A stretch of DNA of 64,000 bases from assembly GCF_964340395.1 (NCBI RefSeq), contig NC_135567.1, positions 1,850,109-1,914,108 on the forward strand, given 5' to 3'. This document shows positions 1 through 10,569 of the stretch, piece after piece; position 1 is the first letter of the stretch; the number at the start of each line of letters is the position of its first letter. The translations under genes were made by a program, and so were the position numbers. Source of the stretch: Glandiceps talaboti. Taxonomy: Eukaryota; Hemichordata; Enteropneusta; Spengelidae. Under the pieces are notes generated by a model. It saw only the letters and a list, made by a program, of their open reading frames with translations, was not told the origin of the DNA and ran no database searches.

Positions 1-3000
1 AAGTCATTTAGATTCTAAAATTTACACTTAATGTTGCCACTACTCAAATTAATCTCTTTGAAAAGATATTACCACTGATAATAAAATTATGCTAATCTCC
101 AAAATATTACTTCATTCAGCTATAATCTACTTGTGACATAAGGTTGTCACTACTTGTCATGTGCTTAGTACTGACAAAAGACCCTTTAGTTAACTTGTAC
201 TTTCCATTAGTGAAGGAAAAATAATATTGGGTAACAAAACCTAATGACCATTTATAGTAATTTTACAATGCCAAAATCTTCACTTACTTCTTCTGCTTCT
301 TGATTGGCTGTCTGATCTTCTTCTGCCATCTGTGTTCGTGCCATCTTCCTTGGCCTTGGAGTTCCATCCTGAAAGGAATGAATCAAACAATACAGTATAA
401 ACTTATCGATGGAATGAAATAAAAGTCATTTAGATTCTAAAATTTACACTTAAAGTTGCCACTACTCAAATTAACCTCTTTGAAAAGATATTACCACTAA
501 TAATAAAATTATGCTAACCTCCAAAATATTACTTCATTCAGCTACAATCTCCTTGTGACATAAGGTTGTCACTACTTGTCATGTGCTTAGTACTGACAAA
601 AGACCCTTCAGTTTACTTGTACTTTCCATTGGTGAAGGAAAAATAATATTGGGCAACAAAACCTAATGACCATTTTCAGTAACTTTACAATTTCAATATC
701 TTCACTTACTTCTTCTGCTTCTTGATTTGCTGTATGATCTTCATCTGCCATCTGTGTTCGTGCCATCTTCCTTGGCCTTGGAGTTCCATCCTGAAAGGAA
801 TGAATCAAACAACACAGTATAAACTTATTGATGGAATGAAATAAAAGTCATTTAGATTCTAAAATTTACACTTAAAGTTGGCACTACTTAAATTAACCTC
901 TTTGAAAAGATATTACCACTGATAATAAAATTATGCTAATCTCCAAAATATTACTTCATTCAGCTATAATCTACTTGTGACATAAGGTTGTCACTACTTG
1001 TCATGTGCTTAGTACTGACAAAATACCCTTCAGTTAACTTGTACTTTACATTAGTGAAGGAAAAATAATATTGGGCAACAAAACCTAATGACCATTTTCA
1101 GTAATTTTACAATGCCAAAATCTTCACTTACTTCTTCTGCTTCTTGATTGGCTGTCTGATCTTCATCTGCCATCTCTGTTCGTGCCATCTTCCTTGGCCT
1201 TGGAGTTCCATCCTGAAAGGAATGAATCAAACAATACAGTATAAACTTATTGATGGAATGAAATAAAAGTCATTTAGATTCTAAAATTTACACTTAAAGT
1301 TGCCACTACTCAAATTAACCTCTTTGAAAAGATATTACCACTAATAATAAAATTATGCTAATCTCCCAAATATTACTTCATTCAGCTATAATCTACTTGT
1401 GACATAAAGTTGTCACTACTTGTCAGGTGCTTAGTACTGACAAAAGACCCTTTAGTTTACTTGTACTTTCCATTGGTGAAGGAAAAATAATATTGGGCAA
1501 CAAAACCTAATGACCATTTTCAGTAACTTTACAATGCCAAAATCTTCACTTACTTCTTCTGCTTCTTGATTGGCTGTCTGATCTTCATCTGCCATCTATG
1601 TTCGTGCCATCTTCCTTGGCCTTGGAGTTCCATCCTGAAAGGAATGAATCAAACAATACAGCATAAACTTATTGATGGAATGAAATAAAAGTCATTTAGA
1701 TTCTAAAATTTACACTTAAAGTTGCCACTACTTAAATTAACCTCTTTGAAAAGATATTACAACTGATAATAAAATTATGCTAATCTCCAAAATATTACTT
1801 CATTCAGCTATAATCTACTTGTGACATAAGGTTGTCACTACTTGTCATGTGCTTAGTACTGACAAAAGACCCTTTAGTTAACTTGTACTTTCCATTAGTG
1901 AAGGAAAAATAATATTGGGCAACAAAACCTAATGACCATTTTCAGTAATTTTACAATGCCAAAATCTTCACTTACTTCTTCTGCTTCTTGATTGGCTGTC
2001 TGATCTTCATCTGCCATCTCTGTTCGTGCCATCTTCCTTGGCCTTGGAGTTCCATCCTGAAAGGAATGAATCAAACAATACAGTATAAACTTATTGATGG
2101 AATGAAATAAAAGACATTTACATTCTAAAATTTACACTTAAAGTTGCCACTACTCAAATTAACCTCTTTGAAAAGATATTACCACTAATAATAAAATTAT
2201 GCTAATCTCCAAAATATTACTTCATTCAGCTTCAATCTACTTGTGACATAAGGTTGTCACTACTTGTCATGTGCTTAGTACTGACAAAAGACCCTTTAGT
2301 TAACTTGTACTTTCCATTAGTGAAGGAAAAATAATATTGGGCAACAAAACCTAATGACCATTTTCAGTAACTTTACAATTCCAAAATCTTCACTTACTAC
2401 TTCTGCTTCTTGATTGGCTGTCTGATCTTCGTCTGCCATCTGTGTTCGTGCCATCTTCCTTGGCCTTGGAGTTCCATCCTGAAAGGAATGAATCAAACAA
2501 TACAGTATAAACTTATTGATGGAATGAAATAAAAGTCATTTAGATTCTAAAATTAACACTTAATGTTGCCTCTACTCAAATTAACCTCTTTGAAAAGATA
2601 TTACCACTAATAATAACATTATGCTAACCTCCAAAATATTACTTCATTCAGCTACAATCTACTTGTGACATAAGGTTGTCACTACTTGTCATGTGCTTAG
2701 TACTGACAAAAGACACTTTAGTTAACTTGTACTTTCCATTGGTGAAGGAAAAATAATATTGGGCAACAAAACCTAATGACCATTTTCAGTAACTTTACAA
2801 TTTCAATATCTTCACTTACTTCTTCTGCTTCTTGACTTGCTGTATGATCTTCATCTGCCATCTGTGTTAGTGCCATCTTCCTTGGCCTTGGAGTTCCATC
2901 CTGAAAGGAATGAATCAAACAACACAGTATAAACTTATTGATGGAATGAAATAAAAGTCATTTAGATTCTAAAATTTACACTTAAAGTTGCCACTACGTA

Positions 3001-4314
3001 AATTAACCTCTTTGAAAAGATATTACCACTGATAATAAAATTATGCTAATCTCCAAAATATTACTTCATTCAGCTATAATCTACTTGTGACATAAGGTTG
3101 TCACTACTTGTCATGTGCTTAGTACTGACAAAAGACCCTTTACTTTACTTGTACTTTCCATTAGTGAAGGAAAAATAATATTGGGCAACAATACCTAATG
3201 ACCATTTTCAGTAATTTTACAATGCCAAAATCTTCACTTACTTCTTCTGCTTCTTGATTGGCTGTCTGATCTTCATCTGCCATCTGTGTTCGTGCCATCT
3301 TCCTTGGCCTTGGAGTTCCATCCTGAAAGGAATGAATCAAACAATACAGTATAAACTTATTGATGGAATGAAATAAAAGTCATTTACATTCTAAAATTTA
3401 CACTTAAAGTTGCCACTACTCAAATAAACCTCTTTGAAAAGATATTACCACTTGTAGTGAAATTATGCTAATCTCCAAAATATTATATCATTCAGCTATA
3501 ATCTACTTGTGACATAAGGTTGTCACTACTTGCCATGTGCTTCGTACTGACAAAAGACACTTTAGTATACTTGTACTTTCTATTAGTGAAGGAAAAAAAT
3601 ATTGGGCAATAAAACCTAATGACCATTTTCAGTAATTTTACAATTCCAAACTCTCCACTTACTTCTTCTGCTTCTTGATTGGCTATCTGATCTTCATCTG
3701 CCATCTGTGTTCGTGCCATCTTCCTTGGCCTTGGAGTTCCATCCTGAAAGGAATGAATCAAACAATACAGTATAAACTTATTGATGGAATGAAATAAAAG
3801 TCATTTAGATTCTAAAATTAACATTTAAAGTTGCCACTACTCAAATTAACCTCTTTGAAAAGATATTACCACTGATAATAAAATTATGCTAATCTCCAAA
3901 ATATTACTTCATTCAGCTACAATCTACTTGTGACGTAAGGTTGTCACTGCTTGTCATGTGCTTAATACTGACAAAAGACCCTTTAGTTTACTTGTACTTT
4001 CTATTAGTGAAGGAAAAATAATATTGGGCAACAAAACCTAATGACCATTTTCAGTAACTTTACAATTCCAAAATCTTCACTTACTTCTTCTGCTTCTTGA
4101 TTGGCTGTCTGATCTTCATCTGCCATCTGTGTTAGTGCCATCTTCCTTGGCCTTGGAGTTCCATCCTGAAAGGAATGAATCAAACAATACAGTATAAACT
4201 TATTGATGGAATGAAATAAAAGTCATTTAGATTCTAAAATTTATACTTAAAGTTGCCACTACTCAATTTATCCTTTTTGAAAAGATATTACTACCGATAA
4301 TAATATTATGCTAA
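1..4314. repeat. 422-bp tandem array, each unit holding one minus-strand exon
   Basis: Ten full units plus partial ends repeat with a period of 422 bp (one step is 421). Exon starts fall at 288, 710, 1132, 1554, 1976, 2398, 2820, 3242, 3663 and 4085. Copies differ by only a few substitutions, and the roughly 341-bp intron parts are about as conserved as the 81-bp exon parts, which points to recent amplification or homogenisation. The array starts before the window. It is broken at 4314 by an inserted element and resumes at 6131 for about 100 bp (to about 6235) before losing similarity. Confidence 0.95.
288..4165 (-). CDS. ten tandem 81-nt exons encoding a 27-residue repeat protein (partial gene)
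   Basis: On the minus strand each unit has a polypyrimidine stretch ending TTCCTTTCAG, an 81-nt exon and a GTAAG donor. Exons in + coordinates are 4085-4165, 3663-3743, 3242-3322, 2820-2900, 2398-2478, 1976-2056, 1554-1634, 1132-1212, 710-790 and 288-368. Every one is exactly 81 nt and open in phase 0, so any number of copies keeps frame. The repeat begins DGTPRPRKMARTQMA and ends in an acidic stretch such as NQEAEE. Variants include MALTQ at 2820 and 4085, DHTA at 710 and 2820, and a final V instead of E at 2398. It is hydrophilic, low in hydrophobic residues and probably disordered; I recognise no family. Phase 0 matches the donor of the exon at 10381-10515, the best candidate upstream exon. 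The other two frames are also open, so frame choice rests on that phase match. Start and stop codons are not identified. Confidence 0.6.
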
Positions 4315-6130
4315 GGGGTGGACCATTTGATATCCTGGGGGGGGGGGGTCTTGGAAGATTTCGGGGAAAAAAAGATGCCAAGTGGATTTGCTTGAAAAAA
4401 AAAATCCGGATATGGGTGATGGAAAAAAAAGATGGACCACTGCTGCTAGAAAAAAAATATCTTGACAGGGAAATGATGCACAGGTTCGAGTATACTGTTC
4501 AACCTGCTCGTACCTCTCCAACCAGGACACTTGTCAAATCATGACAAATATTTTCAAACACATGTCAGGGACCAGTCAGTTTCGTTAGCCTGTGGTACAT
4601 ATATATATTTGTTCTTGTCTCTGTTTCTTTCATAAATGGTTTAAATATTACTTCATGTAAGGGTTCAAACATAACTATACATAAAATTATACATATAATA
4701 CATGTATTACCTAGCTACCACACTAGTTACAGAATATGCCATGTAATTTTTTGGCTGTTTCACAATCAGTGCTTCACTTATCTTGCACTTTGGGGCAAAA
4801 GTGAACTTGACTGTTTTGTAATGGTAATCTTCATACTATTACTATTACTATTGGATAGTTTATAAAAGAACTTAATCTAAATTGTTCTAGTCTCTTCAGT
4901 ATGAATTTGTCAGAAGGGATGATATACTTCTTATTTCAGACACTACATGTATCAACACCACAACTCAAATTCAAGTTTCTATTGTACACTAGGTATGACC
5001 TCCTAAAGTGCTCTAACACATCAGTAACTTTACTATACATGCAATATCAATGCCCCTATACCAATGTTACAGGCCCACTTTTATAACATGGAAAACCTAT
5101 TTAAAAAGGTTATATTTACTTTAGCTTTTCGATGCTTGGCAATATATATCTAAGAGGCTATGAATAACCTAAAAATTGCCTAAATAGAAACAAAAAACTA
5201 CAGATCTGGCATGGGGAGACCCCTTGGACTCCATCACCCCAGAGGCCACTCATTCGTTAAACCAACAATAAGATTCACCAAAATTGGTAAAAAAAAACTT
5301 GAAAAGCTTCTGGGACCCTCCCCCCCCCCATAAGAGGTAGACATGTCCAAGCCTCAAATCAAAGTTCTTCCCTCCACCTCTTACTGCCAAGATGCTATGA
5401 AACTTTATTTCAAAAATGTTTCAACCATGTGTAGTTGCTTTTTACAATTGTTAGAGCTGTCTTGTAAAGCTTGCAAATTATTGTCTGAAAGTGTCTGTTA
5501 ATAGCCTAAACATTGCCTTTAAGAGTAAAAATCATCCAGAGCTTCTTGGGGGAGACCCCTAGAAGCCCCCCCCCCCCTATTCACACACACTCACACAAGA
5601 GGTAGACATATCCCAGTCTCAAAGCTCTTCCCTCTACAGCTTACTGTCAGATGCTATGAAACTTTATTCACGGGGTCAGTGACTTTTTGTTGGCCCAATG
5701 GAAAATAACACTGACACCCCCCCCCCCCAAGCTGGAGAAACTGACCGGTCTATCTAAATGTCTGAGCTCACCAATCAAGTTTCCGATTTGTATTTTCATA
5801 AAAACTGTCAATGATGTTTATTTAATTGAAAATCAAACATGTATGAAATATGTAGTTTTCTAAATAAAATCTGTGTGTGATAGAACAGCATCTTTTTACT
5901 CTCTGTATTACCTTGTGTGAAAACCAAACAGAAAATTGTGGCAACAAATGTAGGTGTTCAACGTTGACGTAAAAAAATCCGGATATCTCAAAGAAGCAAA
6001 GAAAAAAAAAGTTGCCAGCATAGGCGAAGGAGAAAAAAATAATTCTCAGGCAAGCAGGTGGGGAAAAAAATAATGACTCTCCACCAATCTTCCAAGCCCC
6101 CCCCCCCAGGATATCGAATGGTCTACCCCC
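4315..6130. mobile_element. 1.8-kb terminal-inverted-repeat element inserted in the exon array
   Basis: The left end GGGGTGGACCATTTGATATC and the inverted right end (GGGGGTAGACCATTCGATAT on the other strand) match for about 45 bp and include a run of about ten G. The 422-bp array is continuous if this segment is removed: left flank GCTAA, right flank AATCTCC, original sequence GCTAATCTCC. The target duplication is therefore very short, about 2 bp (AA), or ambiguous. The interior holds a diverged direct duplication (about 5270-5410 and 5530-5670) and, near 5660-5750, a fragment related to 30447-30527. I see no transposase, so it looks non-autonomous. Superfamily not assigned. Confidence 0.85.
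5660..5750. mobile_element. nested fragment of a poly-C/poly-G element end
   Basis: The stretch GGGTCAGTGACTTTTTGTTG, then a run of C, then CTGGAGAAACTGACCGGTC closely matches 30447-30527. It lies inside the 4315-6130 element, so one repeat has inserted in, or been captured by, another. Confidence 0.65.
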
Positions 6131-6240
6131 AATCTCCGAAATATTACTATATTCAGCTATAATCTACTTGTGACATAAGGTTGTCACTACTTGTCATGTG
6201 CTTAGTAGTGACAGAAGACCCTTTAGATAACTTTTACTTT

Positions 6241-6690
6241 GTAATGTACATGTACTACTTGATGGCTGACTGACAGGTGACTGGCTGACTGCTTCAGTTG
6301 TACTACAACATTACTGACTGACTGACTGACTGACTAGTGACTGACTGACTAGTGATTGACTGACTCCTTGTAATGTACATGTACTACTTGATGGCTGACT
6401 GACAGGTGACTGGCTGACTGCTTTAGTTGTATTACAACATTTCTGACTGACTGACTGACTGACTGACTAGTGTCTGACAGACTCCTTGTAATGTACATGT
6501 ACTACTTGATGGCTGACTAACAGGTGACTGACTGACTGACTGACTGACTGACTGGTGACTGACTGACTGACTGCTTCAGTTGTACTACAACATTTCTGAC
6601 TGACTGACTAGTGACTGACAGACTCCTTGTAATGTACATGTACTTCTTGATGGCTGACTGACAGGTGACTGACTGACTACTTCATGATCA
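6241..6690. repeat. about 120-bp minisatellite rich in GACT
   Basis: Blocks beginning TTGTAATGTACATGTACT recur at about 6239, 6368, 6487 and 6627, each followed by GGCTGACTGACAGGTGACTG and a variable number of GACT tetramers. A simple GACT microsatellite is embedded in a longer unit. Confidence 0.85.
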
Positions 6691-6786
6691 CGATCAAAAA
6701 TCCTGTCATTTGTGCGATTTGTTATTCAAATTATACAATTATCGTAATTCCGCGGGTAAGCGCCCTGGGCGGTTTCAAGCCCCCCC

Positions 6787-6810
6787 CCCAACCCCAAAGT
6801 TGGGGTTGGG
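6787..6810. other. perfect 11-bp hairpin
   Basis: CCCAACCCCAA at 6787-6797, a 2-nt loop AG, and its exact complement at 6800-6810, next to a C run. Surroundings (6750-6835) are GC-rich and contain GGGCGGTTT on both sides, so this is probably an end of a degraded repeat. Confidence 0.5.
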
Positions 6811-6839
6811 CGGTTTGCCGCGTACCCTATTTTCGCTGT

Positions 6840-7345
6840 GACCAAAACAATGCCTCATACATACTATGAGTGTTGCAAATGTGCAGTCTAAATACACTGA
6901 TCAAAAGCTCCGACAATTCTGACTCGCCCATCCGGAACTGGGAGAATAGATGTCTTGAAACAGAATACATGTGCTGGAAACATACAATGTTGCAATCTTT
7001 CATTTTCACTTAATTCTACTATCAAACCAATGCACATTGATAAAAACCATGAGCGGTCCCTTTGATGTAATCTCTGCATTTATTAACATTGATAAAACGA
7101 TTTTCAAAGTAAAAAGTACCAGACATTGGCAGAAGACAAGAAATTAGAATTTACATTAGGTAATGCAGGAATTGGTAATGGCTTCTCCTCTGTGACAAGC
7201 ACAGCTATTTTTAATGTATATTGGATCGTGACACATGATATTTTACATGTAGTATGATGTACCCAGTCCCATGACGATAAAGACGTAATACATGTTGACA
7301 ACTTGAAAATTCCTACACTCTGAATAGTGTTGCACCTCAACCTAC
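6840..7345. other. unannotated spacer
   Basis: No splice-flanked exon, repeat or RNA gene was recognised. Short open frames on the minus strand show no family resemblance. Confidence 0.5.
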
Positions 7346-7693
7346 CAAACTTAGGGACCGGACAGAATTTACGGAGGGGGGGGGGGGCTGGGGAGAAATT
7401 GGGGGGGGGGGCATGAAAAAAATGGGAGGCTTGAAGGGGGGGCCATGAAAATTCTCATGGTTTGAAAGGGGGGGGGCGAAACATTTTGTCATTGAAAAAA
7501 ATTAATATATTAGAAAATTTAGCATTGCATGAGATAGCACTTGATATCGCCTTTAATATTGAATGTCTACACTTTCATTTATGTATTAAAATGGAAGTGT
7601 GTACGTTTGTATGTACCTATTTAGTGAAGCATAAAAACACTACTCAAGATTAATTTGATACACCCTGAATTACTCTTATATACTCCAAGTTGT

Positions 7694-7760
7694 TCACACA
7701 CACACACACACACACACTTACACACACACATATGTATACATACATACATACATTTTAGCA
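7694..7760. repeat. (CA)n and (CATA)n microsatellite
   Basis: CA dinucleotides pass into CATA tetramers. A second tract of TATG/TA repeats lies at about 7803-7838. Confidence 0.95.
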
Positions 7761-7962
7761 CTGTGGAAACCGGTTCAGTGTGTAATTACCATCAAGGATA
7801 CTATGTGTATATATGTGTGTATATATATATATATATATGGTAATATACTAGCATAGGACCTGTAATTTATGTGATTAAAAAGTGACCTTTTGGTGAAAAA
7901 TGTAAATACAAAAACGTCTGGCCAGATTAATTTAGATAGGTGTTTTATTTCTTTCCTTGACA

Positions 7963-8203
7963 CTATTCTTGAGTTTCACTCTCAGACTCACTAGAGTCTG
8001 AAGATGTGAGGCAAGACTTGTCTTTCTTTCTATCTAAAACCAGTGAAATTAAACTAGTTCCCTCCTCAGCATCATCAAATGCATCTATCTGTACTAAATA
8101 TTGTAAAGCATTTAGATGTCTGCGTGGTGTTAAGTGTTTTTTCATCAGTGACTTTGCACTAACTTTGGTAGTTGCCTTCTGGCCGTATATACTCATCTGA
8201 TCA
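7963..8203 (-). CDS. unrecognised terminal exon or short ORF with acidic Ser/Glu tail
   Basis: The minus strand has an acceptor-like TGTACAG ending at 8204, then an open frame to a TAG at 7963-7965. Nearly 80 residues are encoded, containing the first Met (MSIYGQKATTK) and ending SSDSSESESETQE. An AATAAA (complement of 7944-7949) lies 14 bp past the stop, as expected for a 3'-terminal exon. The middle (HLNALQYLVQIDAFDDAEEG) looks like ordinary protein. I recognise no family. It lies inside the 7351-9117 element, so it may be the 3' end of a host gene captured by the element, or a coding remnant of the element. Its acceptor phase (2) does not match the phase-0 exons at 10.4 kb and 0-4.2 kb, so joining to them is not supported. 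Confidence 0.45.
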
Positions 8204-8214
8204 CTGTACAGTGT

Positions 8215-8525
8215 ATTGAATACAATTCTGAATTTGCTGTCCCCATCATGAAGTCACAAATGCCTGACACTATAGGTTTAAATATGTATGGTTTTGGAAC
8301 TCAAAGCATATTGATTACATCTAATTATTCCACAACATTCTGAATTTCTTTGCACTTTCATGAAGTCACAAAAGTCTTACATTTACATGTGTATTGGTAA
8401 TGCATTTGGTGTAGGAAAGTGAAAGCTATATTTGTCAGACCTCAGTGTGCATAACATCCTTAGTTTGCTAGCACTTCATGACATCACAAATGTATGACAT
8501 TAGATAGTTATTGTGTTACGAGTAT
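8215..8525. repeat. degenerate tandem repeat, about 120-125 bp, three copies
   Basis: Three segments share CATGAAGTCACAAATG-like cores at about 8248, 8350 and 8477, each preceded by a CTGAATTT/CTTAGTTT stretch and followed by a run related to GACATTA. Diverged and old. Confidence 0.5.
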
Positions 8526-8939
8526 AAATAGATATTTGAATACACTATGTAGGTGATGTGATGTCCTTAGATACTCCCCACAAATGTCTCCACTACAGTG
8601 TTTCACAAATCACGCATGTGAATGTGTGTTTACTCTGTGTCTGTGTTTCTGTGTATGTATCAGTGAATGATAAAACCACCACATCAAATGCCTTGGTATT
8701 AAGTGATGACTACTTATGGTGTCTAGTTGGGAAATAAAGATTATACCACATGTGTATGATTACATGTATGGTCAAAATGTTTTATTTTGTTTTGTTTTCT
8801 AAAAAACTTCCTCTACAACTACTAAGTTGTTTGGGCTGAAATAGTAACATAATAGTAGTACCAAAAGAAATATTACAGTTGTGCTACAGTAACAAAAAAA
8901 TTTGTACTCTTTTTAGTTATTGTAGGGGGCAGGATATTG

Positions 8940-9090
8940 TGCACTTTTTTTCTTTTTTTTTGGGGGGGGGGGCATGAAATTTTTATACTTTTGAAAGGGG
9001 GGGGGGCTGTGAAATTTTGGTCACAGTGGATGGGGGGCCCAGGAATAAAAACAAGTCAGAGATAATTTCTCCCCAGCCCCCCCCCCCCCC
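8940..9090. repeat. poly-T/poly-G/poly-C subterminal tracts
   Basis: Homopolymer runs (T about 8945-8960, G about 8961-8971 and 8997-9006, C about 9077-9091) mirror those at 7374-7480 and form part of the inverted repeat of the surrounding element. Confidence 0.8.
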
Positions 9091-9119
9091 CTGCCGTAAA
9101 TTCTGTCCGGTCCCTTAGT

Positions 9120-9950
9120 TCGACTACTCTTTGGAAAACCAAAATTTCCGAGGGTATTTACGAGATGTACTTTATGTTTCTTGGACGACGTCATTTTCAA
9201 TGCCGATCTTCGGATTTTCGGTAAGTTTCGGAAACAATCGGAAGCCAATGCCTCCGAGCTCCGTTCCATTTCTCGCGTTCGGTAATGTTCGATTGACACT
9301 TGTGCTCGATTGAGTAGATCTCCCCACCCGAACGTCAACTCGGCAATGCAAAACCCGATATTCCGAGTATGATAACATGTTGAGTACGATCGATTCAGAT
9401 CATCTATATTTCGTTACTAACGGAAATAGCGAGTTCATTTTTATGGCTTTTCTTAGAAATTTGAAATAATCAAAGTACAAAATCAATTTTAGCATGTAAT
9501 TTGTAAATTTTTAGCTGCTGAATAGCCGACCCAATTGACTGAAAAGCCGGGCAAACTGGTCGGTGGCCAGCTTAAAATGAACACGCTGATTCACAAGTCT
9601 CAAAAAATAGCAGTCCAGGTTATTCTTTTAGTTGTATCTCTGCACATTCCAACCATTTCTTTAGTGGGCTTCAAATTCTTGATTTATTTAAATTACACAA
9701 ACCTCAACTTTGAACTTCCATGTATGACTTATTATAATATTAAACAAGTAGTTACCTCACTACTTTCCACATTATTGCACTCCACCATTTTTATGATTAT
9801 AGTACTAGCTAGGTTAAATGTTAGGGGATGACATATCAAATAACAACAAAATGTGTTCCCTGAACCGAAACACATTTTAGAGGGGATCGTTAAATAGGGG
9901 GATCTGTAGCGGTTGTAACGTAGTAAAACCGCTACAGATTCAGATATGAA
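9120..9950. other. spacer with a CpG-rich stretch
   Basis: 9121-9420 is richer in CpG than its neighbours (for example GGACGACGTC). A short plus-strand frame (9131-9313) and minus-strand frames overlap it, but none resembles a known protein. The rest is AT-rich and featureless to me. Confidence 0.4.
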
Positions 9951-9956
9951 TCGGTT

Positions 9957-10070
9957 CTGTCTATTTGCGTTTGCGTTAGAATTATTATAGCTTTTGATTT
10001 GGGTTAAACGTCGAAACGAAAAAAAGCACGAAAACAGACGAAAAATCCCTCAAAATCACACAAAAAATAC
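9957..10070. repeat. dispersed repeat, copy A
   Basis: About 110 bp containing GGGTTAAACGTCGAAACG and ACAGACGAAAAATCC match 17358-17465 in the same orientation with scattered differences. Confidence 0.85.
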
Positions 10071-10160
10071 AGCTAAAATGAGAGCGACCTAAGACACCAA
10101 TACCATTTTTTTTAAAAAAAGACAAAAAATATACTATATACAAGACAATTATTGACTCAC

Positions 10161-10210
10161 TTCTGCCTTGAGATTGAAAATCACATCCATCTATCTTGGG
10201 GATGTTCCAT
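10161..10210 (-). pseudogene. decayed exon related to the tandem exon array
   Basis: The minus strand reads TTTGATGAATTCACTTTCAG, then an exon-like stretch starting ATGGAACATCCCCAAG, then a GTGAGT donor. Its acceptor side is clearly related to the 422-bp units (TTTGATTCATTCCTTTCAG then GATGGAACTCC). Its donor side matches the exon at 10381-10515 (GTGATTTTCAATCTCAAGGC against GTGATTATCAATCTCAAGGC). It is 50 nt long, not divisible by three, and has stops in phase 0 (TGA) and in the array-like frame (TAG), so inclusion would truncate the protein. Confidence 0.55.
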
Positions 10211-10380
10211 CTGAAAGTGAATTCATCAAACAATAGTTTAAAAAAAATACTTTTTCAATATATAGCATTCATTGATATTGTAATATCTTATTCTGTTACA
10301 TACCACAGACATGAAAGTCTCTAACTTCTAATGTTCCAATAACACTGGTAAAATCACTTTATAAGACAATTATTACTTAC

Positions 10381-10515
10381 GTCTGCCTTGAGATTGATAA
10401 TCACATCCAACTGTCTCTGGTCTTCTTGTCCAGCTCCATTATTGTGCCCACCTGGTTGGTTTTTAATTTTTCTTTGCGGAATTTTTTTTTCATCGTGAAC
10501 ATATATAATGAGAGA
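10381..10515 (-). CDS. candidate exon upstream of the tandem exon array
   Basis: On the minus strand the frame is open from an AG at ATCTCAG (complement of 10516-10522) to a perfect GTAAGT donor at 10380-10375. It gives 45 codons in phase 0 at both ends and ends QLDVIINLKAD. The 3' half (GGHNNGAGQEDQRQ) has protein-like, low-complexity polar composition; other frames are interrupted there. The donor phase equals that of the 81-nt exons, so splicing to them keeps frame. The 5' boundary is uncertain because the acceptor's pyrimidine tract is weak. Family not recognised. Confidence 0.4.
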
Positions 10516-10569
10516 CTGAGATCTATGATACAATACCATTTCAAAAAGACAATTTGACATGCATTAATG

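Larger units (their letters stand above)
7351..9117. mobile_element. 1.77-kb terminal-inverted-repeat element with poly-G subterminal tracts
   Basis: The left end reads TTAGGGACCGGACAGAATTT followed by ACGG and a run of G. The right end is its inverse, finishing AAATTCTGTCCGGTCCCTTA. Inverted similarity extends about 50 bp, through CTGGGGAGAAATT. The terminal AGGGACCGG is shared with the element end at 30520-30528, so they may belong to one family. Poly-G patches followed by CATGAAA recur inside both ends. The interior carries a minus-strand reading frame (7963-8203), microsatellites and a degenerate repeat. Target duplication is unclear. Confidence 0.8.

Noticed and set aside
9021-9378. Overlapping frames on both strands
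   Set aside because: They cross the G/C-rich element end and CpG-rich spacer without domain resemblance.
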